Of a stretch of DNA of 49,028 bases, positions 15,292 through 25,602 are shown one piece after another. The notes beneath the pieces are model-generated. The model was not told the origin of the DNA. It worked only from the letters and a program-made list of their open reading frames with translations, and did not search any database. Origin of the DNA: Woeseiaceae bacterium (GTDB taxonomy: Bacteria; Pseudomonadota; Gammaproteobacteria; Steroidobacterales; Woeseiaceae); the NCBI GenBank assembly GCA_030066655.1, contig JASJBE010000013.1:1-49028 (forward strand). Reading direction: 5' to 3'. Position 1 is the first letter of the stretch. Each line of letters begins with the position of its first letter. Made by a program: the position numbers and the translations under genes.

Positions 15292-16214
15292 TGGAAATGC
15301 AGGTAGCCGCTGTCTTCGTAGTTGAACGGCTCGCCGTTCTCGGTGCACGCGATGCCGCTGCCCGGCACGATCTCGCCGATTCGAGTAACGGTGACATCGT
15401 CATAGTCCGGCGGATGCTCATCCGTCACGAACAGCAACTCGTAGTCGTCGCCGCCGGACAGCGCGAAGTCGACCGCCTCCTCCCGGCCGCAGCGTTGCAT
15501 CAGTCCTTCCGACAGCGGCAGCTGATCGATCGCAAGCGTCGCACCGACGCCGCTGGACGCAACCAGCTTGCCGAGATCGGCGAATAAGCCATCCGACGTG
15601 TCGATCGCCGCGTGCGCGACGCCGCGCAGTTGCCTGCCGTACGCAACCCGAGACACCGGACGGGCAAACGCATCGTAGAGCTCACCGCCCGGGTCACCCT
15701 GCATGCGCGCATCGAGCCCGGCTGCCGCGTCGCCGGGATGCCCGGTCGTGTAGATCGCATCGCCGGGCTGCGCGCCGCTGCGTAACAGCGCCTGGCCCTC
15801 GGGAACCTCGCCGAGCATCTGCAGGCTGACGACGGTCACACGGGCCCGCGTCGTGTCGCCGCCGATCAGCGCGACGCCGTCACTCTCCGCGCACTCGCGC
15901 ATGCCCTGCGAGAATCGGCGCAGCCAGCCCGGATCCGCTTCGGGTATCGCCAGGCTCAACGTCATCCAGCGCGGCGTTGCGCCCATCGCGGCCATGTCGG
16001 ACAGGTTGACGGCCACCAGTCGGTAGCCGAGGTCGCCGGGGTCGATCGACGACAGGAAATGCACGCCTTCGACCATAGCGTCTACCGCGGCGACCGTCTC
16101 TGAGCCCGGGGACGGTTTCAGAACGGCCCCGTCGTCGCCGATGCCGGCGACAAGACTCTCGGACTGCGGCCAGTCACCGACGAAAAACTTCTGAATGAGG
16201 CCGAATTCGTCCAT
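15288..16214 (-). CDS. thiL: Thiamine-monophosphate kinase
   Basis: 308 residues. It phosphorylates thiamine monophosphate to thiamine pyrophosphate with ATP. Visible motifs: MDEFGLIQKFF at the start, GIGDDGAVL, the DAMVEGVHF magnesium site, LAVNLSDMAAMGA in the form VAVNLSDMAAMGATP, GGDTTR, and IDTSDGLFADL. The frame stays open upstream, but the ATG at 16214 matches the family start and leaves 16 bases to nusB. The stop overlaps pgpA. Confidence 0.95.
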   Translation of the reverse strand: MDEFGLIQKFFVGDWPQSESLVAGIGDDGAVLKPSPGSETVAAVDAMVEGVHFLSSIDPGDLGYRLVAVNLSDMAAMGATPRWMTLSLAIPEADPGWLRRFSQGMRECAESDGVALIGGDTTRARVTVVSLQMLGEVPEGQALLRSGAQPGDAIYTTGHPGDAAAGLDARMQGDPGGELYDAFARPVSRVAYGRQLRGVAHAAIDTSDGLFADLGKLVASSGVGATLAIDQLPLSEGLMQRCGREEAVDFALSGGDDYELLFVTDEHPPDYDDVTVTRIGEIVPGSGIACTENGEPFNYEDSGYLHFQ

Positions 16215-16230
16215 CTGCTTCTCTATACAT

Positions 16231-16674
16231 TTACAGACCGCCTTTGATTTCGATCTGCCGCAGTTCCTGCGCTGCCTTGTCGAGGCAGGCGTTGATGTAC
16301 TTATGACCGTCCAACGCCCCGAAACGTTTCGCAAGATTCACGCCTTCGTTGATGACGACGCGGTACGGAATCTCTATCCGCGACGAAAGCTCGTAGGTGC
16401 CGATCAGGAGTACGCCGTACTCGACCGGGTCGAGGTGATCGCGCGGCCGGTCAATGCAGCGATCGATTATGTCGGCAAGCTCGTCTTCGCCTTTGACGAT
16501 CGCGGTGAGGGTCTCGTCAAAAAACGCCTGGTCAACGCGATCGTAGGCGACCTGCTCGCGGAACTGCTTTTTGAGTTCGTTGAGGTCATGGTCAGCGAGC
16601 TGTTTCTGATACAGCGCCTGCAGCGCCAACTCGCGCGCGCGGGTGCGGGCGCCGGTGGAGGTCTTCGCAGCCAT
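16231..16674 (-). CDS. nusB: Transcription antitermination factor NusB
   Basis: 147 residues. NusB binds boxA RNA together with NusE (ribosomal protein S10) and supports antitermination of rRNA operons. The all-helical family pattern is clear: RTRARELALQALYQ at the start, then EYGVLLIGTYEL, IPYRVVINEGVNLAKRFG and a Tyr/Asn-rich end (HKYINACLDKAA). It sits four bases after ribH and 16 before thiL, the standard gammaproteobacterial ribH-nusB-thiL order. Confidence 0.95.
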   Translation of the reverse strand: MAAKTSTGARTRARELALQALYQKQLADHDLNELKKQFREQVAYDRVDQAFFDETLTAIVKGEDELADIIDRCIDRPRDHLDPVEYGVLLIGTYELSSRIEIPYRVVINEGVNLAKRFGALDGHKYINACLDKAAQELRQIEIKGGL

Positions 16675-16678
16675 GGGA

Positions 16679-17152
16679 TTAGTCGATGCGGCGCAGCAGG
16701 TTGACCATCTCGATCACGGCCATCGTCGCCTCTTCGCCCTTGTTACCGGCCTTGGTCCCGGCGCGCTCGATGGCCTGCTCGATCGTGTCAACGGTGAGAA
16801 TGCCGAAGCCAACCGGAACGCCGTGCTGCTGCGACGCAGCGGACAGGCCCCGGACGCACTCGCCTGCGACGTAGTCGAAGTGTGGCGTGCCGCCACGGAT
16901 GACCGCGCCCAGCGCGACGATGCCGTCGAATCGGCGGGACTGCGCGATCTTTCCGACCGCGAGCGGCATCTCGTAAGCACCGGGGACGCGAATCAGCTCC
17001 ACGTCGGTCTCGCTGGCACCGTGTTGCTTCAGGCAGTGCACCGCGCCCTTGATCAGCGACTCGACGATGAAATCGTTGAAGCGCGAGGCCACGATCGCAA
17101 TGCGCATGTCACGCGCATTGAGGTCTGCCTCAGTCGTTCGGATCTGGTCCAT
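16679..17152 (-). CDS. ribH: 6,7-dimethyl-8-ribityllumazine synthase
   Basis: 157 residues. It condenses the ribityl-aminouracil intermediate with dihydroxybutanone phosphate, the penultimate riboflavin step, normally in an icosahedral capsid. Motifs: [39 protein letters not shown] with the catalytic histidine, and [13 protein letters not shown]. The gene follows ribBX by 52 bases on the same strand. Confidence 0.95.
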   Translation of the reverse strand: MDQIRTTEADLNARDMRIAIVASRFNDFIVESLIKGAVHCLKQHGASETDVELIRVPGAYEMPLAVGKIAQSRRFDGIVALGAVIRGGTPHFDYVAGECVRGLSAASQQHGVPVGFGILTVDTIEQAIERAGTKAGNKGEEATMAVIEMVNLLRRID

Positions 17153-17204
17153 TAATCAGCCGCCGGTCTTGTCGTTTTATCCCTTGCTGCCTGGTCGCAG
17201 GACG

Positions 17205-18350
17205 CTAGCCGTCGACGTACTCGGTAATCTCGAGATCGAAGCCGGAAATCGCATACATCTGCTTAGGCGCCGATAATACACGGATTTTTGAGACGCCGAG
17301 GTCACGCAGGATCTGCGCGCCAACGCCGTAGGTCTTCAAGACCGTGTTGTTGTCGCGACGCGCGCGGACTTCGTCGCGATTCGTTTCCAGGTGCTTGACG
17401 GCATCGACGAAGTCGCGTGAGCTCTCCTGGTCTCTAAGCATGACGATGATGCCGGCCTCTTCCTCGGCGATTCGCTGGATCGCCGCCTGCAGCGGCCAGC
17501 CGAGACTCTCGCTCTGTACGCCGATGACGTCGCCGAGCGTATCGGCGACGTGCACACGAACCAGCGGCTGGCTGACCTTGGACAGGTCGCCTTTGACGAG
17601 CACGACGTGAACGCTTCGATTGATTCGGTCGTCGTAACACACCATCCGGAATTCGCCGAAGCGCGTCTCGACCTGCCGCTCGTCGATGCGCTCGACGTTG
17701 CGCTCTTTCTCGAGGCGGTAGCGGATCAGGTCGGCAATCGTGCCAATGCGAATGCCGTGTTCTCTCGCAAATCGTTCGAGGTCCGGCCGGCGCGCCATAC
17801 TGCCGTCCTCGTTCAGGATCTCGACGATGACAGCGGCGGGCTCCATGTCAGCAAGCCTCGCGAGATCGCAGCCGGCTTCGGTATGGCCCGCGCGAGTCAG
17901 TACGCCGCCGGGCTGCGCCATGACCGGGAAGATATGCCCCGGCTGTCGAATGTCCTCGGGCTTCGCATTCGGCGCGACGGCAGCCAGCACGGTCCTCGCG
18001 CGATCATGCGCGGAGATACCGGTGGTGATGCCCTCCGCCGCCTCGATCGACAGCGTAAAGTTTGTCGCGTGATGCTGATCCGTGTCGTTGACCATCAGCG
18101 GCAGCCGGAGCTGCGCGCAGCGCTCGCGAGACAGGGTCAGGCAGATCAGGCCGCGACCGTGCGTCGCCATGTAGTTGATGTCTTCCGGACGAACGGCCTC
18201 GGCAGCCATCAGCAGGTCGCCCTCGTTTTCCCGGTTCTCGTCATCGACCATGATGACCATCTTGCCCGCACGTATGTCGGCGATGATGTCTTCGATATCA
18301 CTGAACATGATGTCGGCGGAAGCGGGGTGAATTGTCGTGTTGTCAGGCAT
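17205..18350 (-). CDS. ribBA: RibBX: DHBP synthase fused to a degenerate GTP cyclohydrolase II domain
   Basis: 381 residues. Residues 15-212 are an intact RibB domain, which makes 3,4-dihydroxy-2-butanone 4-phosphate from ribulose 5-phosphate; [11 protein letters not shown] (37-47) and HHATNFTLS are the active-site segments. Residues 225-381 resemble RibA, but the three zinc cysteines of GTP cyclohydrolase II are replaced: where E. coli RibA has SEC...RCDC, this protein has VAD (Asp270) and SESL (Glu281, Leu283). The second domain therefore cannot be a normal cyclohydrolase, and a separate ribA is expected elsewhere. Such RibBX variants are common in Proteobacteria. The start overlaps the ribE stop by eight bases, so translation is coupled. 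Confidence 0.92.
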   Translation of the reverse strand: MPDNTTIHPASADIMFSDIEDIIADIRAGKMVIMVDDENRENEGDLLMAAEAVRPEDINYMATHGRGLICLTLSRERCAQLRLPLMVNDTDQHHATNFTLSIEAAEGITTGISAHDRARTVLAAVAPNAKPEDIRQPGHIFPVMAQPGGVLTRAGHTEAGCDLARLADMEPAAVIVEILNEDGSMARRPDLERFAREHGIRIGTIADLIRYRLEKERNVERIDERQVETRFGEFRMVCYDDRINRSVHVVLVKGDLSKVSQPLVRVHVADTLGDVIGVQSESLGWPLQAAIQRIAEEEAGIIVMLRDQESSRDFVDAVKHLETNRDEVRARRDNNTVLKTYGVGAQILRDLGVSKIRVLSAPKQMYAISGFDLEITEYVDG

Positions 18351-18981
18351 AACCGTGCTCTTTCAGTGTATCTATCGAAAGCCCGTCATCGTCCTTGCCC
18401 AGCAGGCGTTCGAGGTAGCGGGCAAGCAGGTCGACCTCGATGTTGACGATCGTGCCGACGTCGTAGCTGTCGATGGTGGTTTCTTTCGCCGTGTGCGGAA
18501 TGATATTGATGTCGAACGTCGTGCCCGATACCGAGTTAATGGTAAGACTGACGCCGTCGACGCAGACCGAGCCCTTCTTGGCGACATAACGCGCATACTC
18601 GGCCGGCAGTTCGATCGTGAAGCGGATCGACCTGGCGTCGTTACTGCGCGACTTGACGACGCCGACGCAGTCGACATGCCCGCTGACGAGATGCCCGCCG
18701 AGCCTGTCGCTCATGGCCAGCGCGGGTTCGAGGTTGACCTCGGATCCTTCTTTGAGCGTCCTGAGCGCGGTGACGTCCAGCGTCTCCGTGCTGACGTCCA
18801 TATCGAAGCCGTCTGCGTACAACTGAACGGCGGTCAGGCAGACGCCGTTGACGGCGATGCTCTCACCGATCGTGTACGACTCCCAGGGCAGGCGATTCGA
18901 CGTGACGCGCAGTCGAACGTCGCCGCCGACGCGCTGCATCGACTGAATCCTGCCCTTGTCCCTGATGATGCCTGTGAACAT
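18343..18981 (-). CDS. ribE: Riboflavin synthase alpha chain
   Basis: 212 residues. It dismutates two ribityllumazines to riboflavin and the pyrimidine precursor. It starts MFTGIIRDKGRIQSMQ, the family N-terminus, and holds the duplicated lumazine-binding barrel: IAVNGVCLTA in the first half and VCVDGVSLTIN in the second, with GGHLVSGHVDCVG between them. The ATG shares one base with the ribD stop (TAATG), which fixes the start against a longer open frame. Called ribC in some species. Confidence 0.95.
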   Translation of the reverse strand: MFTGIIRDKGRIQSMQRVGGDVRLRVTSNRLPWESYTIGESIAVNGVCLTAVQLYADGFDMDVSTETLDVTALRTLKEGSEVNLEPALAMSDRLGGHLVSGHVDCVGVVKSRSNDARSIRFTIELPAEYARYVAKKGSVCVDGVSLTINSVSGTTFDINIIPHTAKETTIDSYDVGTIVNIEVDLLARYLERLLGKDDDGLSIDTLKEHGYA

Positions 18982-20066
18982 TAATTGAGTGCCTTTGCGG
19001 TGATTCGCTGATCGTGCCCGACGGCGCGCGCATCGATGATGTCGCATTCCAGGCGGTCTGCCAGTGCCGTCCATGACGGCGTTTCGGCGGCGCGGCGCGT
19101 CCTGCTACCCATAATATGGGGAGACTGGTAAATCACAAGCTCGTCAAAGAGTCGCTCACGAAGCAAGTGCCCGGCAAGCCTCGGACCTGCCTCGACCAGC
19201 AGATCGTTGACCCCGAGCGCAGCCAGCTCGCCAAGCACGGCGGGTACGTCGACGCCGTCCGTGTGCGCAGGTACCCGTAGTCGCTGCGCACCCTCGGGCG
19301 CATCGACGGTCGACGCTGTCGCAATGAGCGTGTCGCCCGGCAGCGTCAGCATGCGGGCATCGGCAGGCATTCGCATCGAAGAGTCGAGCACAACGCGCAG
19401 CGGCTGGCTCGGAATCTGGAAGCGCTGGTCGCGGACGTTCAGCGACGGATCATCCGCGAGGACCGTGGCGATGCCGGTCATGATGGCGCCGGACTCGGCC
19501 CTCAGGCGCTGCACGTCGGCGCGCGCCTCGGGACCCGTGATCCACTGGCTCTCGCCGTTCTCCATGGCCACGGCGCCGTCCAGGCTCATCGCCAGCTTGA
19601 GCCTGACAAACGGTCGACTGCGGGTCACTCGTGAGATGAACCCGCGATTGAGTAACCTGGACTGCGACTCGAGAAGACCGCTGCGCACGACGATGCCGGC
19701 CGCGTCGAGGCGGCGCATTCCGTCACCGTCCACTTCGCCCGACGGGTCTGTCATCGACACGATCACCTGGCCGACTCCGGCTTCGATCAGCGCATCGGCG
19801 CAGGGGGGCGTGCGACCGTGGTGAGAACAGGGCTCCAGCGTGACGAACGCCGTCGCTCCGGCCGCAGCGTCGCCCGCTGATTTGAGCGCGTTGATCTCGG
19901 CGTGAGCTTCTCCCGTCTTCTCATGCCAGCCTTCCCCGACGATCTCGCCATGCTTGACGATGACGCAGCCGACCATCGGGTTCGGGCGTGCCGAGTAGCG
20001 GCCCCGCTCAGCAAGTTTGAGCGCGCGTGACATCGTCGCGGTTTCGAAAGCGGAGAACCCGGCCAT
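18981..20066 (-). CDS. ribD: Bifunctional riboflavin deaminase/reductase RibD
   Basis: 361 residues, against 367 in E. coli. The N-terminal deaminase domain has HAEINAL and PCSHHGRTPPC, the zinc ligands; the C-terminal reductase domain has RLKLAMSLDG, GESQWITG, ADDPSLNVR and VEAGPRLAGHLL. It performs the second and third steps of the pyrimidine branch of riboflavin synthesis. The start at 20066 lies four bases after the nrdR stop; an internal Met (MSRALKLAERG) is also close to some family starts. The open frame extends further upstream but only as the shadow of nrdR. Confidence 0.95.
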   Translation of the reverse strand: MAGFSAFETATMSRALKLAERGRYSARPNPMVGCVIVKHGEIVGEGWHEKTGEAHAEINALKSAGDAAAGATAFVTLEPCSHHGRTPPCADALIEAGVGQVIVSMTDPSGEVDGDGMRRLDAAGIVVRSGLLESQSRLLNRGFISRVTRSRPFVRLKLAMSLDGAVAMENGESQWITGPEARADVQRLRAESGAIMTGIATVLADDPSLNVRDQRFQIPSQPLRVVLDSSMRMPADARMLTLPGDTLIATASTVDAPEGAQRLRVPAHTDGVDVPAVLGELAALGVNDLLVEAGPRLAGHLLRERLFDELVIYQSPHIMGSRTRRAAETPSWTALADRLECDIIDARAVGHDQRITAKALN

Positions 20067-20070
20067 CGTG

Positions 20071-20589
20071 TCAGGACTTGTTCTTGTCCAGCAGGTCGGG
20101 CAGCAGCGACATCTGTTCCCGGGACGCGGCGGCATCCGAGATCTTCTGCAGCCGCCGGATCTCGTCCTCGAACTCGGTGACGTCCTGGAAACTGCGATAC
20201 ACGGAGGCGAATCGGACGTAGGCGACCTCATCGAGGGCGCGAAGCTCCTCCATGACGAACTCACCGACGAGCCGGGACGCTACCTCGCGCTCTCCCAGCG
20301 TACGCAGCCGGTGGATCAGTCGGCCGATCGCCTGCTCGAGTTTGTCACTTGCGACGGGGCGCTTCTCGAGCGCCCGCACCATGCTGTTACGCAGTTTCGC
20401 CTCGTCAAAGGGCTGACGCGTGTTGTCGTTCTTGACCAGCCGCGGCATGACCAGTTCCGCTGACTCGAAGGTCGTGAATCGCTCGTTGCAGTTCAGGCAC
20501 TGGCGCCGTCTGCGGATCTGTCGGCCCTCGCCGGCCAGGCGAGAGTCAATGACCTTGGTCTCTTCATGGCTGCAGAACGGGCAATGCAT
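20071..20589 (-). CDS. nrdR: Transcriptional repressor NrdR
   Basis: 172 residues, slightly longer than the usual 150-160 because of an extra C-terminal tail. The zinc ribbon is intact ([17 protein letters not shown], then [16 protein letters not shown]), followed by the ATP-cone ([18 protein letters not shown]). NrdR senses dATP/ATP and represses ribonucleotide reductase genes. It lies 15 bases after glyA and four before ribD, the conserved glyA-nrdR-rib order of Gammaproteobacteria. No ribonucleotide reductase gene is in the window. Confidence 0.96.
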   Translation of the reverse strand: MHCPFCSHEETKVIDSRLAGEGRQIRRRRQCLNCNERFTTFESAELVMPRLVKNDNTRQPFDEAKLRNSMVRALEKRPVASDKLEQAIGRLIHRLRTLGEREVASRLVGEFVMEELRALDEVAYVRFASVYRSFQDVTEFEDEIRRLQKISDAAASREQMSLLPDLLDKNKS

Positions 20590-20604
20590 CGATCACCTTA
20601 AGAT

Positions 20605-21897
20605 TCAGGCGTAGACCGGGAACCGGGCGCACAGTTGGAGTACCTGCCCCTTGACCCGTTCGATCGTCTCTTCGTTGTCGATATCGTCAAGGACATCGGC
20701 GATCCAGCCCGTCATCTCGCGAACCTCGTCCTCGCCGAAGCCGCGCGTCGTGATCGCCGGCGTGCCGAGCCGGAGTCCGCTGGTCACGAATGGCGACTGC
20801 GGGTCGTTCGGCACGGCGTTCTTGTTGACGGTGATGTTCGCGCGACCCAGCGCCGCATCGGCGTCCTTGCCGGTGATGCCCTTCTCGATGAGGCTGACCA
20901 GCATCAGGTGATTGTCGGTACCACCGGAGATAATCGGATAGCCGCGTTCCATCAGCGTGGCGGCCATGACCTTCGCGTTGTCGACGACGCGCTGCTGGTA
21001 TTCCTTGAACGACGGCTGCAGCGCCTCCTTGAACGCGACCGCCTTCGCCGCGATGACGTGCATCAATGGGCCACCCTGCGTGCCGGGGAAAACCAGCGAG
21101 TTGAACTTCTTCGTGATCTCGTCGTTCTTCTTCGCGATGATCAGTCCGCCGCGAGGGCCTCGCAGGGTCTTGTGGGTCGTCGTCGTGACGACGTCAGCAA
21201 ACGGAACCGGGTTCGGATAGTGCCCGCTCGCGACCAGGCCGGCGACGTGCGCCATATCGACGTGCAGCCACGCGCCGACGCTGTCGGCGATCTCCCGGAA
21301 CCGCGCCCAGTCGACGATGCGCGAATAAGCCGAGAAGCCAGCGATGATGATCTTCGGCTTGTGCTCCTTCGCCAGCGCCTCGACCTGGTCGTAGTCGATC
21401 AGCGCGGTCTCGGGATCGATACCGTACTGGTGGGCGTCATACAGCTTGCCGGAGAAATTGACCTTGACGCCGTGCGTCAGGTGTCCGCCCTCCGCAAGGC
21501 TCATGCCGAGCAGTCCGTCGCCGGGATTCATCAGCGCCATGCAGACGGCGGCGTTCGCCTGTGAGCCGGAATGCGGCTGGACGTTGGCGTAGTCGGCGCC
21601 GAACAGCTCTTTGGCGCGCTCGATCGCGAGTTCCTCGGCCACGTCGACATACTCGCAGCCACCGTAGTAGCGCTTGTGCGGATATCCCTCGGCGTACTTG
21701 TTGGTCATTACCCCGCCCTGCGCTTCCATGACGCGCGGGCTGGCGTAGTTCTCTGACGCAATCAGCTCGATGTGCTCCTCCTGGCGGCGCTCCTCGTGGG
21801 CGATGGCCTCGGCAAGTTCGGGATCGAAGGCTTCAATCGTGGTGTTACCGGCGAGTTCGGCGTCCAAGGATTCAACGGGATTGTTACTGGCGAGCAT
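20605..21897 (-). CDS. glyA: Serine hydroxymethyltransferase
   Basis: 430 residues. It interconverts serine and glycine with tetrahydrofolate and uses pyridoxal phosphate. The PLP lysine lies in [16 protein letters not shown]; also visible are [25 protein letters not shown] and the substrate segment VDMAHVAGL. The start at 21897 is chosen because a CGGAG Shine-Dalgarno lies six bases upstream. This leaves a short N-terminal extension before the conserved [11 protein letters not shown] compared with E. coli (417 residues). Upstream ATGs at 21942 and 21996 are in frame but have no support. Confidence 0.95.
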   Translation of the reverse strand: MLASNNPVESLDAELAGNTTIEAFDPELAEAIAHEERRQEEHIELIASENYASPRVMEAQGGVMTNKYAEGYPHKRYYGGCEYVDVAEELAIERAKELFGADYANVQPHSGSQANAAVCMALMNPGDGLLGMSLAEGGHLTHGVKVNFSGKLYDAHQYGIDPETALIDYDQVEALAKEHKPKIIIAGFSAYSRIVDWARFREIADSVGAWLHVDMAHVAGLVASGHYPNPVPFADVVTTTTHKTLRGPRGGLIIAKKNDEITKKFNSLVFPGTQGGPLMHVIAAKAVAFKEALQPSFKEYQQRVVDNAKVMAATLMERGYPIISGGTDNHLMLVSLIEKGITGKDADAALGRANITVNKNAVPNDPQSPFVTSGLRLGTPAITTRGFGEDEVREMTGWIADVLDDIDNEETIERVKGQVLQLCARFPVYA

Positions 21898-21946
21898 GGG
21901 GTCTCCGGGATTCAGGTCTGAGATGGCGTGGGGCGTGAGCATGGCA

Positions 21947-22921
21947 TTACGGTGTGTCGGCCTCAACAAAGGAACGGACGACACGCGTCCAGGCACGCGC
22001 GAGATTACGTCGATTATACCCGCCTCCGCCGGTTCCTACGATCCTGCCGTCGCAATATTTGTCGGCGAGAGCGCACAGCGCGGTCGCGGCGTCCGCGTGC
22101 GCCTGTTCCGTGAAGGCGAGATGCGTAATCGGGTCTCCCTCCAGGCTGTCGGCACCGCACTGGAACAGGATGAACTCGGGCCTGGCCGCCTCTAAAAACG
22201 CCTCGATGCGCGCCCACGCACGGCTGAACTCCCTGTCATCCGCCCGCGGCGGCAGCGGGATATTGAGCTTGGTGCCGCGCGCTCGCCCGGTGCCGGTCTC
22301 GCTGGCGGCGCCGGTCCCCGGGTACAGGTAGCGGCCGTCCTCGTGCATATCCGCAAAGACAATATCGGGGTCGTCCTCGAAGCCATAGAACACGCCGTCG
22401 CCGTGATGGGCGTCGATGTCGACATAGGCGATTCGGCTCAGCCCGTAGTACTGACGCAGATATTCCGCCGCTACGCCGCAGTCGTTGAAGACGCAGAAGC
22501 CCGCCGCGCCGTCGCGGGCGGCGTGATGCAGACCGGCGATCGGCACAAAGGCTCGTTTCGCCTCGCCCTGCATGAGCGCATCGACAGCGGCCAGCGTCGT
22601 GCCAACGACGGACGATGCGGCATCGAAGATTCCGGGCACGGCTGGCGTATCGCCGGCATCGAGGAAACCCCGCCCCTCACGCGATTTTTGCGACACGAGG
22701 TCGATGTACTCCGCCGTGTGAAACAACAGCAGCTGGTCGACGGTCGCCGTGCGGGGGTGTTCGTAGCGTATCGTATCGTCGAGACCTTCCCCGGCCAGTT
22801 CGGTGTGGAACACGTCATGCCGGTCCGTACCGAATGGGTGCGGGTCGCCGAAGCCGTAGCGTGCGATTTCTTCGCCGCGGTAGACGAGCACGGGTAGGGG
22901 CTGCTCAGGATTTGCGCCCAT
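21947..22921 (-). CDS. Histone deacetylase-family (AcuC-like) amidohydrolase
   Basis: 324 residues. It is a bacterial member of the class I/II deacetylase superfamily: [17 protein letters not shown], then [11 protein letters not shown] with the zinc Asp/His ligands and catalytic His pair, [12 protein letters not shown] with the next Asp ligand, and GTGGGGYN. Such enzymes remove acetyl groups from lysine (AcuC acts on acetyl-CoA synthetase) or from acetylpolyamines. The gene lies 49 bases upstream of glyA on the same strand and is divergent from ettA. An acs gene with an acetylatable lysine motif is in this window at 32614-34551; whether the two interact is an inference. Confidence 0.88.
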   Translation of the reverse strand: MGANPEQPLPVLVYRGEEIARYGFGDPHPFGTDRHDVFHTELAGEGLDDTIRYEHPRTATVDQLLLFHTAEYIDLVSQKSREGRGFLDAGDTPAVPGIFDAASSVVGTTLAAVDALMQGEAKRAFVPIAGLHHAARDGAAGFCVFNDCGVAAEYLRQYYGLSRIAYVDIDAHHGDGVFYGFEDDPDIVFADMHEDGRYLYPGTGAASETGTGRARGTKLNIPLPPRADDREFSRAWARIEAFLEAARPEFILFQCGADSLEGDPITHLAFTEQAHADAATALCALADKYCDGRIVGTGGGGYNRRNLARAWTRVVRSFVEADTP

Positions 22922-22942
22922 GCGGTTGCGCCTTACGCCAGT

Positions 22943-22970
22943 TTGCTATCGGGGCAGCATACCGGATAAT
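22943..22970 (+). promoter_or_regulatory. ettA: Candidate promoter of ettA
   Basis: TTGCTA (22943-22948) and GATAAT (22965-22970) are separated by 16 bases, in the 79-base divergent gap between the deacetylase gene and ettA. The predicted leader is about 25 bases. The -10 matches the consensus in five of six positions. Confidence 0.4.
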
Positions 22971-23000
22971 GCGCGCTCACGAACAAGCTGCAGTGTATTC

Positions 23001-24674
23001 ATGGCCCAGTACATCTACACAATGAACCGCGTCGCCAAGGTGGTGCCGCCAAAGCGCTACATCATCCGGGACATTTCGTTATCGTTCTTCCCCGGCGCGA
23101 AGATCGGCGTGCTTGGCCTCAACGGCTCGGGCAAGTCGACCCTGATGCGAATCATGGCCGGCCTTGATACCGAGATAGACGGCGAAGCGCGTCCGCAGCC
23201 CGGCATCAACATCGGTTACCTGCCGCAGGAACCCGAACTCGATCCGGCGAAGGATGTACGCGGTAACGTCGAGGAAGGCGTCGGCGACACCAAGGCCCTG
23301 CTCGACCGGTTCAATGAGATCAGCGACAAGTTCGCCGAGCCGATGGATGACGACGAGATGAATGCGCTGCTCGAAGAACAGGGCAAGCTGCAGGATGCCA
23401 TCGACTCCGCGGGCGGATGGGAGCTCGAGAGAAAGCTGGAGATCGCCGCCGACGCGCTGCGACTGCCGCCGTGGGATGCAGACGTGACCAAACTGTCAGG
23501 CGGCGAGCGGCGCAGGGTCGCGTTGTGCCGGCTGCTGCTGTCGCAGCCCGACATGCTGCTTCTAGACGAGCCCACCAACCACCTGGACGCAGAATCCGTC
23601 GCGTGGCTCGAGCGATTCCTCGACGAGTACCCGAGTACCGTCATCGCCGTAACGCATGACCGCTACTTCCTCGACAACGTTGCCGGCTGGATCCTCGAAC
23701 TCGATCGCGGCCACGGCATCCCGTGGGAAGGCAACTACTCATCCTGGCTCGAGCAGAAGGAAGCAAGACTGGCCAATGAGGAAGCCAGCGAGAAAGCGCG
23801 ACGCAAGGCCATGCAGGCCGAGCTCGAGTGGGTTCGCTCGAATCCGAAAGGTCGACAGGCCAAGTCGAAGGCCAGGCTGAAGCAGTTCGAGGAAATCTCG
23901 TCGACCGGCTACCAGAAACGCAACGAGACCAACGAGATCTACATTCCACCGGGTCCGCGTCTCGGCGATGTCGTCCTCGAGGTAGAGCATCTGAAGAAGG
24001 GCTTCGGCGACAAGCTGCTCATAGACGACCTGAGCTTCCAGTTGCCTGCCGGCGGCATCATCGGTGTTATCGGACCCAACGGCGCGGGCAAGACGACCTT
24101 CTTCCGCATGATCACGGGCGAGGAGCAGCCCGATTCCGGGACAGTCCGGCTCGGCGAGACGGTCCAGCTTGCCAGCGTCGACCAGAGTCGCGACAGCCTC
24201 AATGACGACAAGACAGTCTGGGAAGAAATCTCGGACGGCCTCGACATGATCAAGGTGGGCAATTACGAAACCTCGTCGCGCGCCTACGTCGGCCGATTCA
24301 ACTTCCGCGGCTCCGACCAGCAGACCAAAATCGGCCTGCTGTCAGGCGGTGAGCGCAACCGCGTGCATCTCGCGAAGATGCTGAAGTCCGGCGGCAACCT
24401 GCTGCTGCTCGACGAACCGACCAACGACCTCGACGTCGAGACCTTGAGAGCGCTCGAAGAAGCCCTGCTGGAGTTCCCGGGTTCCGCGATCGTCATATCG
24501 CATGATCGCTGGTTCCTCGATCGTATCGCGACACACATCCTGGCCTTCGAGGGCAATAGTGAGGTGGTCTTTTTCGCCGGCAACTACGCCGACTACGAGG
24601 AAGACAGGAAGCGCCGCCTCGGCGCCGACGCGGCCAACCCGCACCGCATCAAGTACCGGCGACTCGATGCTTGA
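23001..24674 (+). CDS. ettA: Energy-dependent translational throttle protein EttA (ABC-F)
   Basis: 557 residues, against 555 in E. coli. Two ABC ATPase domains lie in one chain without membrane segments. Domain 1 has [17 protein letters not shown] and [11 protein letters not shown]; domain 2 has [17 protein letters not shown] and [12 protein letters not shown] charged linker lies between them (about residues 245-310). EttA binds the ribosomal E site and gates the first peptide bond according to ADP/ATP. The start [19 protein letters not shown] matches the family exactly. The stop overlaps the next gene by eight bases. Confidence 0.96.
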   Translation: MAQYIYTMNRVAKVVPPKRYIIRDISLSFFPGAKIGVLGLNGSGKSTLMRIMAGLDTEIDGEARPQPGINIGYLPQEPELDPAKDVRGNVEEGVGDTKALLDRFNEISDKFAEPMDDDEMNALLEEQGKLQDAIDSAGGWELERKLEIAADALRLPPWDADVTKLSGGERRRVALCRLLLSQPDMLLLDEPTNHLDAESVAWLERFLDEYPSTVIAVTHDRYFLDNVAGWILELDRGHGIPWEGNYSSWLEQKEARLANEEASEKARRKAMQAELEWVRSNPKGRQAKSKARLKQFEEISSTGYQKRNETNEIYIPPGPRLGDVVLEVEHLKKGFGDKLLIDDLSFQLPAGGIIGVIGPNGAGKTTFFRMITGEEQPDSGTVRLGETVQLASVDQSRDSLNDDKTVWEEISDGLDMIKVGNYETSSRAYVGRFNFRGSDQQTKIGLLSGGERNRVHLAKMLKSGGNLLLLDEPTNDLDVETLRALEEALLEFPGSAIVISHDRWFLDRIATHILAFEGNSEVVFFAGNYADYEEDRKRRLGADAANPHRIKYRRLDA

Positions 24675-25335
24675 CCTGAATGCGCTGCTCGTTGTCAGCG
24701 CACTGCTGTCCCTGCTCGCTGCGGGCATGCTCATTGGCTGTGTCAGGCAGACGCGCCGCGGCCGGCTCCTGAAAGCCGGCGGCCGGTTCGCCGGCGGCGT
24801 CTCGTTCGGGGCGCTCGGGAGCTTCGGTCTGTTGCTCGGCGTCAGCTACCTGGGCTACGAGCGACTGACGAATGAGACCGTGATCGGCCAGGTCGAGTTC
24901 ATCGCGACGGGATCCGGCCGCTACTCGGCCAGGCTGATGCGGCCCGAACAGACCGATCGACTGTTCGAACTGGACGGCGATGAGTGGCAGATTGACGCTC
25001 GTGTCATCAGCTGGTCGGCGCCGGCGACGATTCTCGGGCTCGAGCCGGTCTACGAACTCGAGCGCATCAGTGGGCGCTACTCCGACATCGATCGCGAGCG
25101 AACCGAAAATCGCACCGTGTATTCCCTCGTCGACAAGGGCGTCGTCGATCTCTGGTCGCTCGCGCGCGAGTACCCCGCGCTGATGCCGGGCGTCGACGCG
25201 TACTACGGAACCGCCACGTACGTGCCGATGGCGGACGGGGCGAGGTACGAGGTTTCACTGAGCCGCGACGCGCTGATCGCCCGAGCGGCCAATGAACAGG
25301 CGGAGCGCGCGCTAGGCGCCTGGCGAGCCGAGTAG
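24667..25335 (+). CDS. Predicted membrane protein of unknown function
   Basis: 222 residues. Two hydrophobic helices at the N-terminus (about 5-25 and 42-65) are followed by an extracytoplasmic or cytoplasmic domain of about 150 residues with a beta-rich look ([20 protein letters not shown], then [17 protein letters not shown]). It resembles proteins that have been loosely labelled cation/multidrug efflux pump in marine Gammaproteobacteria, but it has no transporter-like topology, so I do not adopt that name. The start overlaps the ettA stop by eight bases, which implies translational coupling. Function unknown. Confidence 0.7.
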   Translation: MLDLNALLVVSALLSLLAAGMLIGCVRQTRRGRLLKAGGRFAGGVSFGALGSFGLLLGVSYLGYERLTNETVIGQVEFIATGSGRYSARLMRPEQTDRLFELDGDEWQIDARVISWSAPATILGLEPVYELERISGRYSDIDRERTENRTVYSLVDKGVVDLWSLAREYPALMPGVDAYYGTATYVPMADGARYEVSLSRDALIARAANEQAERALGAWRAE

Positions 25336-25557
25336 AGGCCGGGATTGAACGTCACGCGGGTCGCCGATCGGATCGGCAGACACCGACACCATCGCGCTCT
25401 GCGACGCAACAACTCGGTCCGGTGATTTTACAGTTGCGTTATCCGAGAGGCGTAGCGGCCTGCAAGCCTAAGGCTGTGATTTGACGGCAGATTTCTTGGC
25501 GTTCCGATTGATTCCGCAGGCGGTTACAAGTGGCGTCAATCGCCATGTTTGGGGCAT

Positions 25558-25578
25558 ACTGTTCGTAAATAAAACAGT
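25558..25578. promoter_or_regulatory. Inverted repeat upstream of the zinc-ribbon protein gene
   Basis: ACTGTT and AACAGT are separated by nine bases, about 25 bases upstream of the ATG at 25603, in an AT-rich part of a 267-base gap. It resembles a LexA box, but CTGT and ACAG are 11 bases apart instead of eight. It may be an operator for another regulator. Nothing else is recognisable in this gap. Confidence 0.35.
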
Positions 25579-25602
25579 GCTTTTGCGGGGAATATCGCGA
25601 CT

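Noticed and set aside
17153-22921. FMN riboswitch for the rib genes
   Set aside because: All rib genes are in a tight run with glyA and nrdR, and no gap is large enough to hold the RFN element. The largest gap inside the run is 52 bases.
25558-25578. LexA (SOS) box upstream of the DUF4145-like gene
   Set aside because: CTGT and ACAG are 11 bases apart; gammaproteobacterial LexA boxes need eight.
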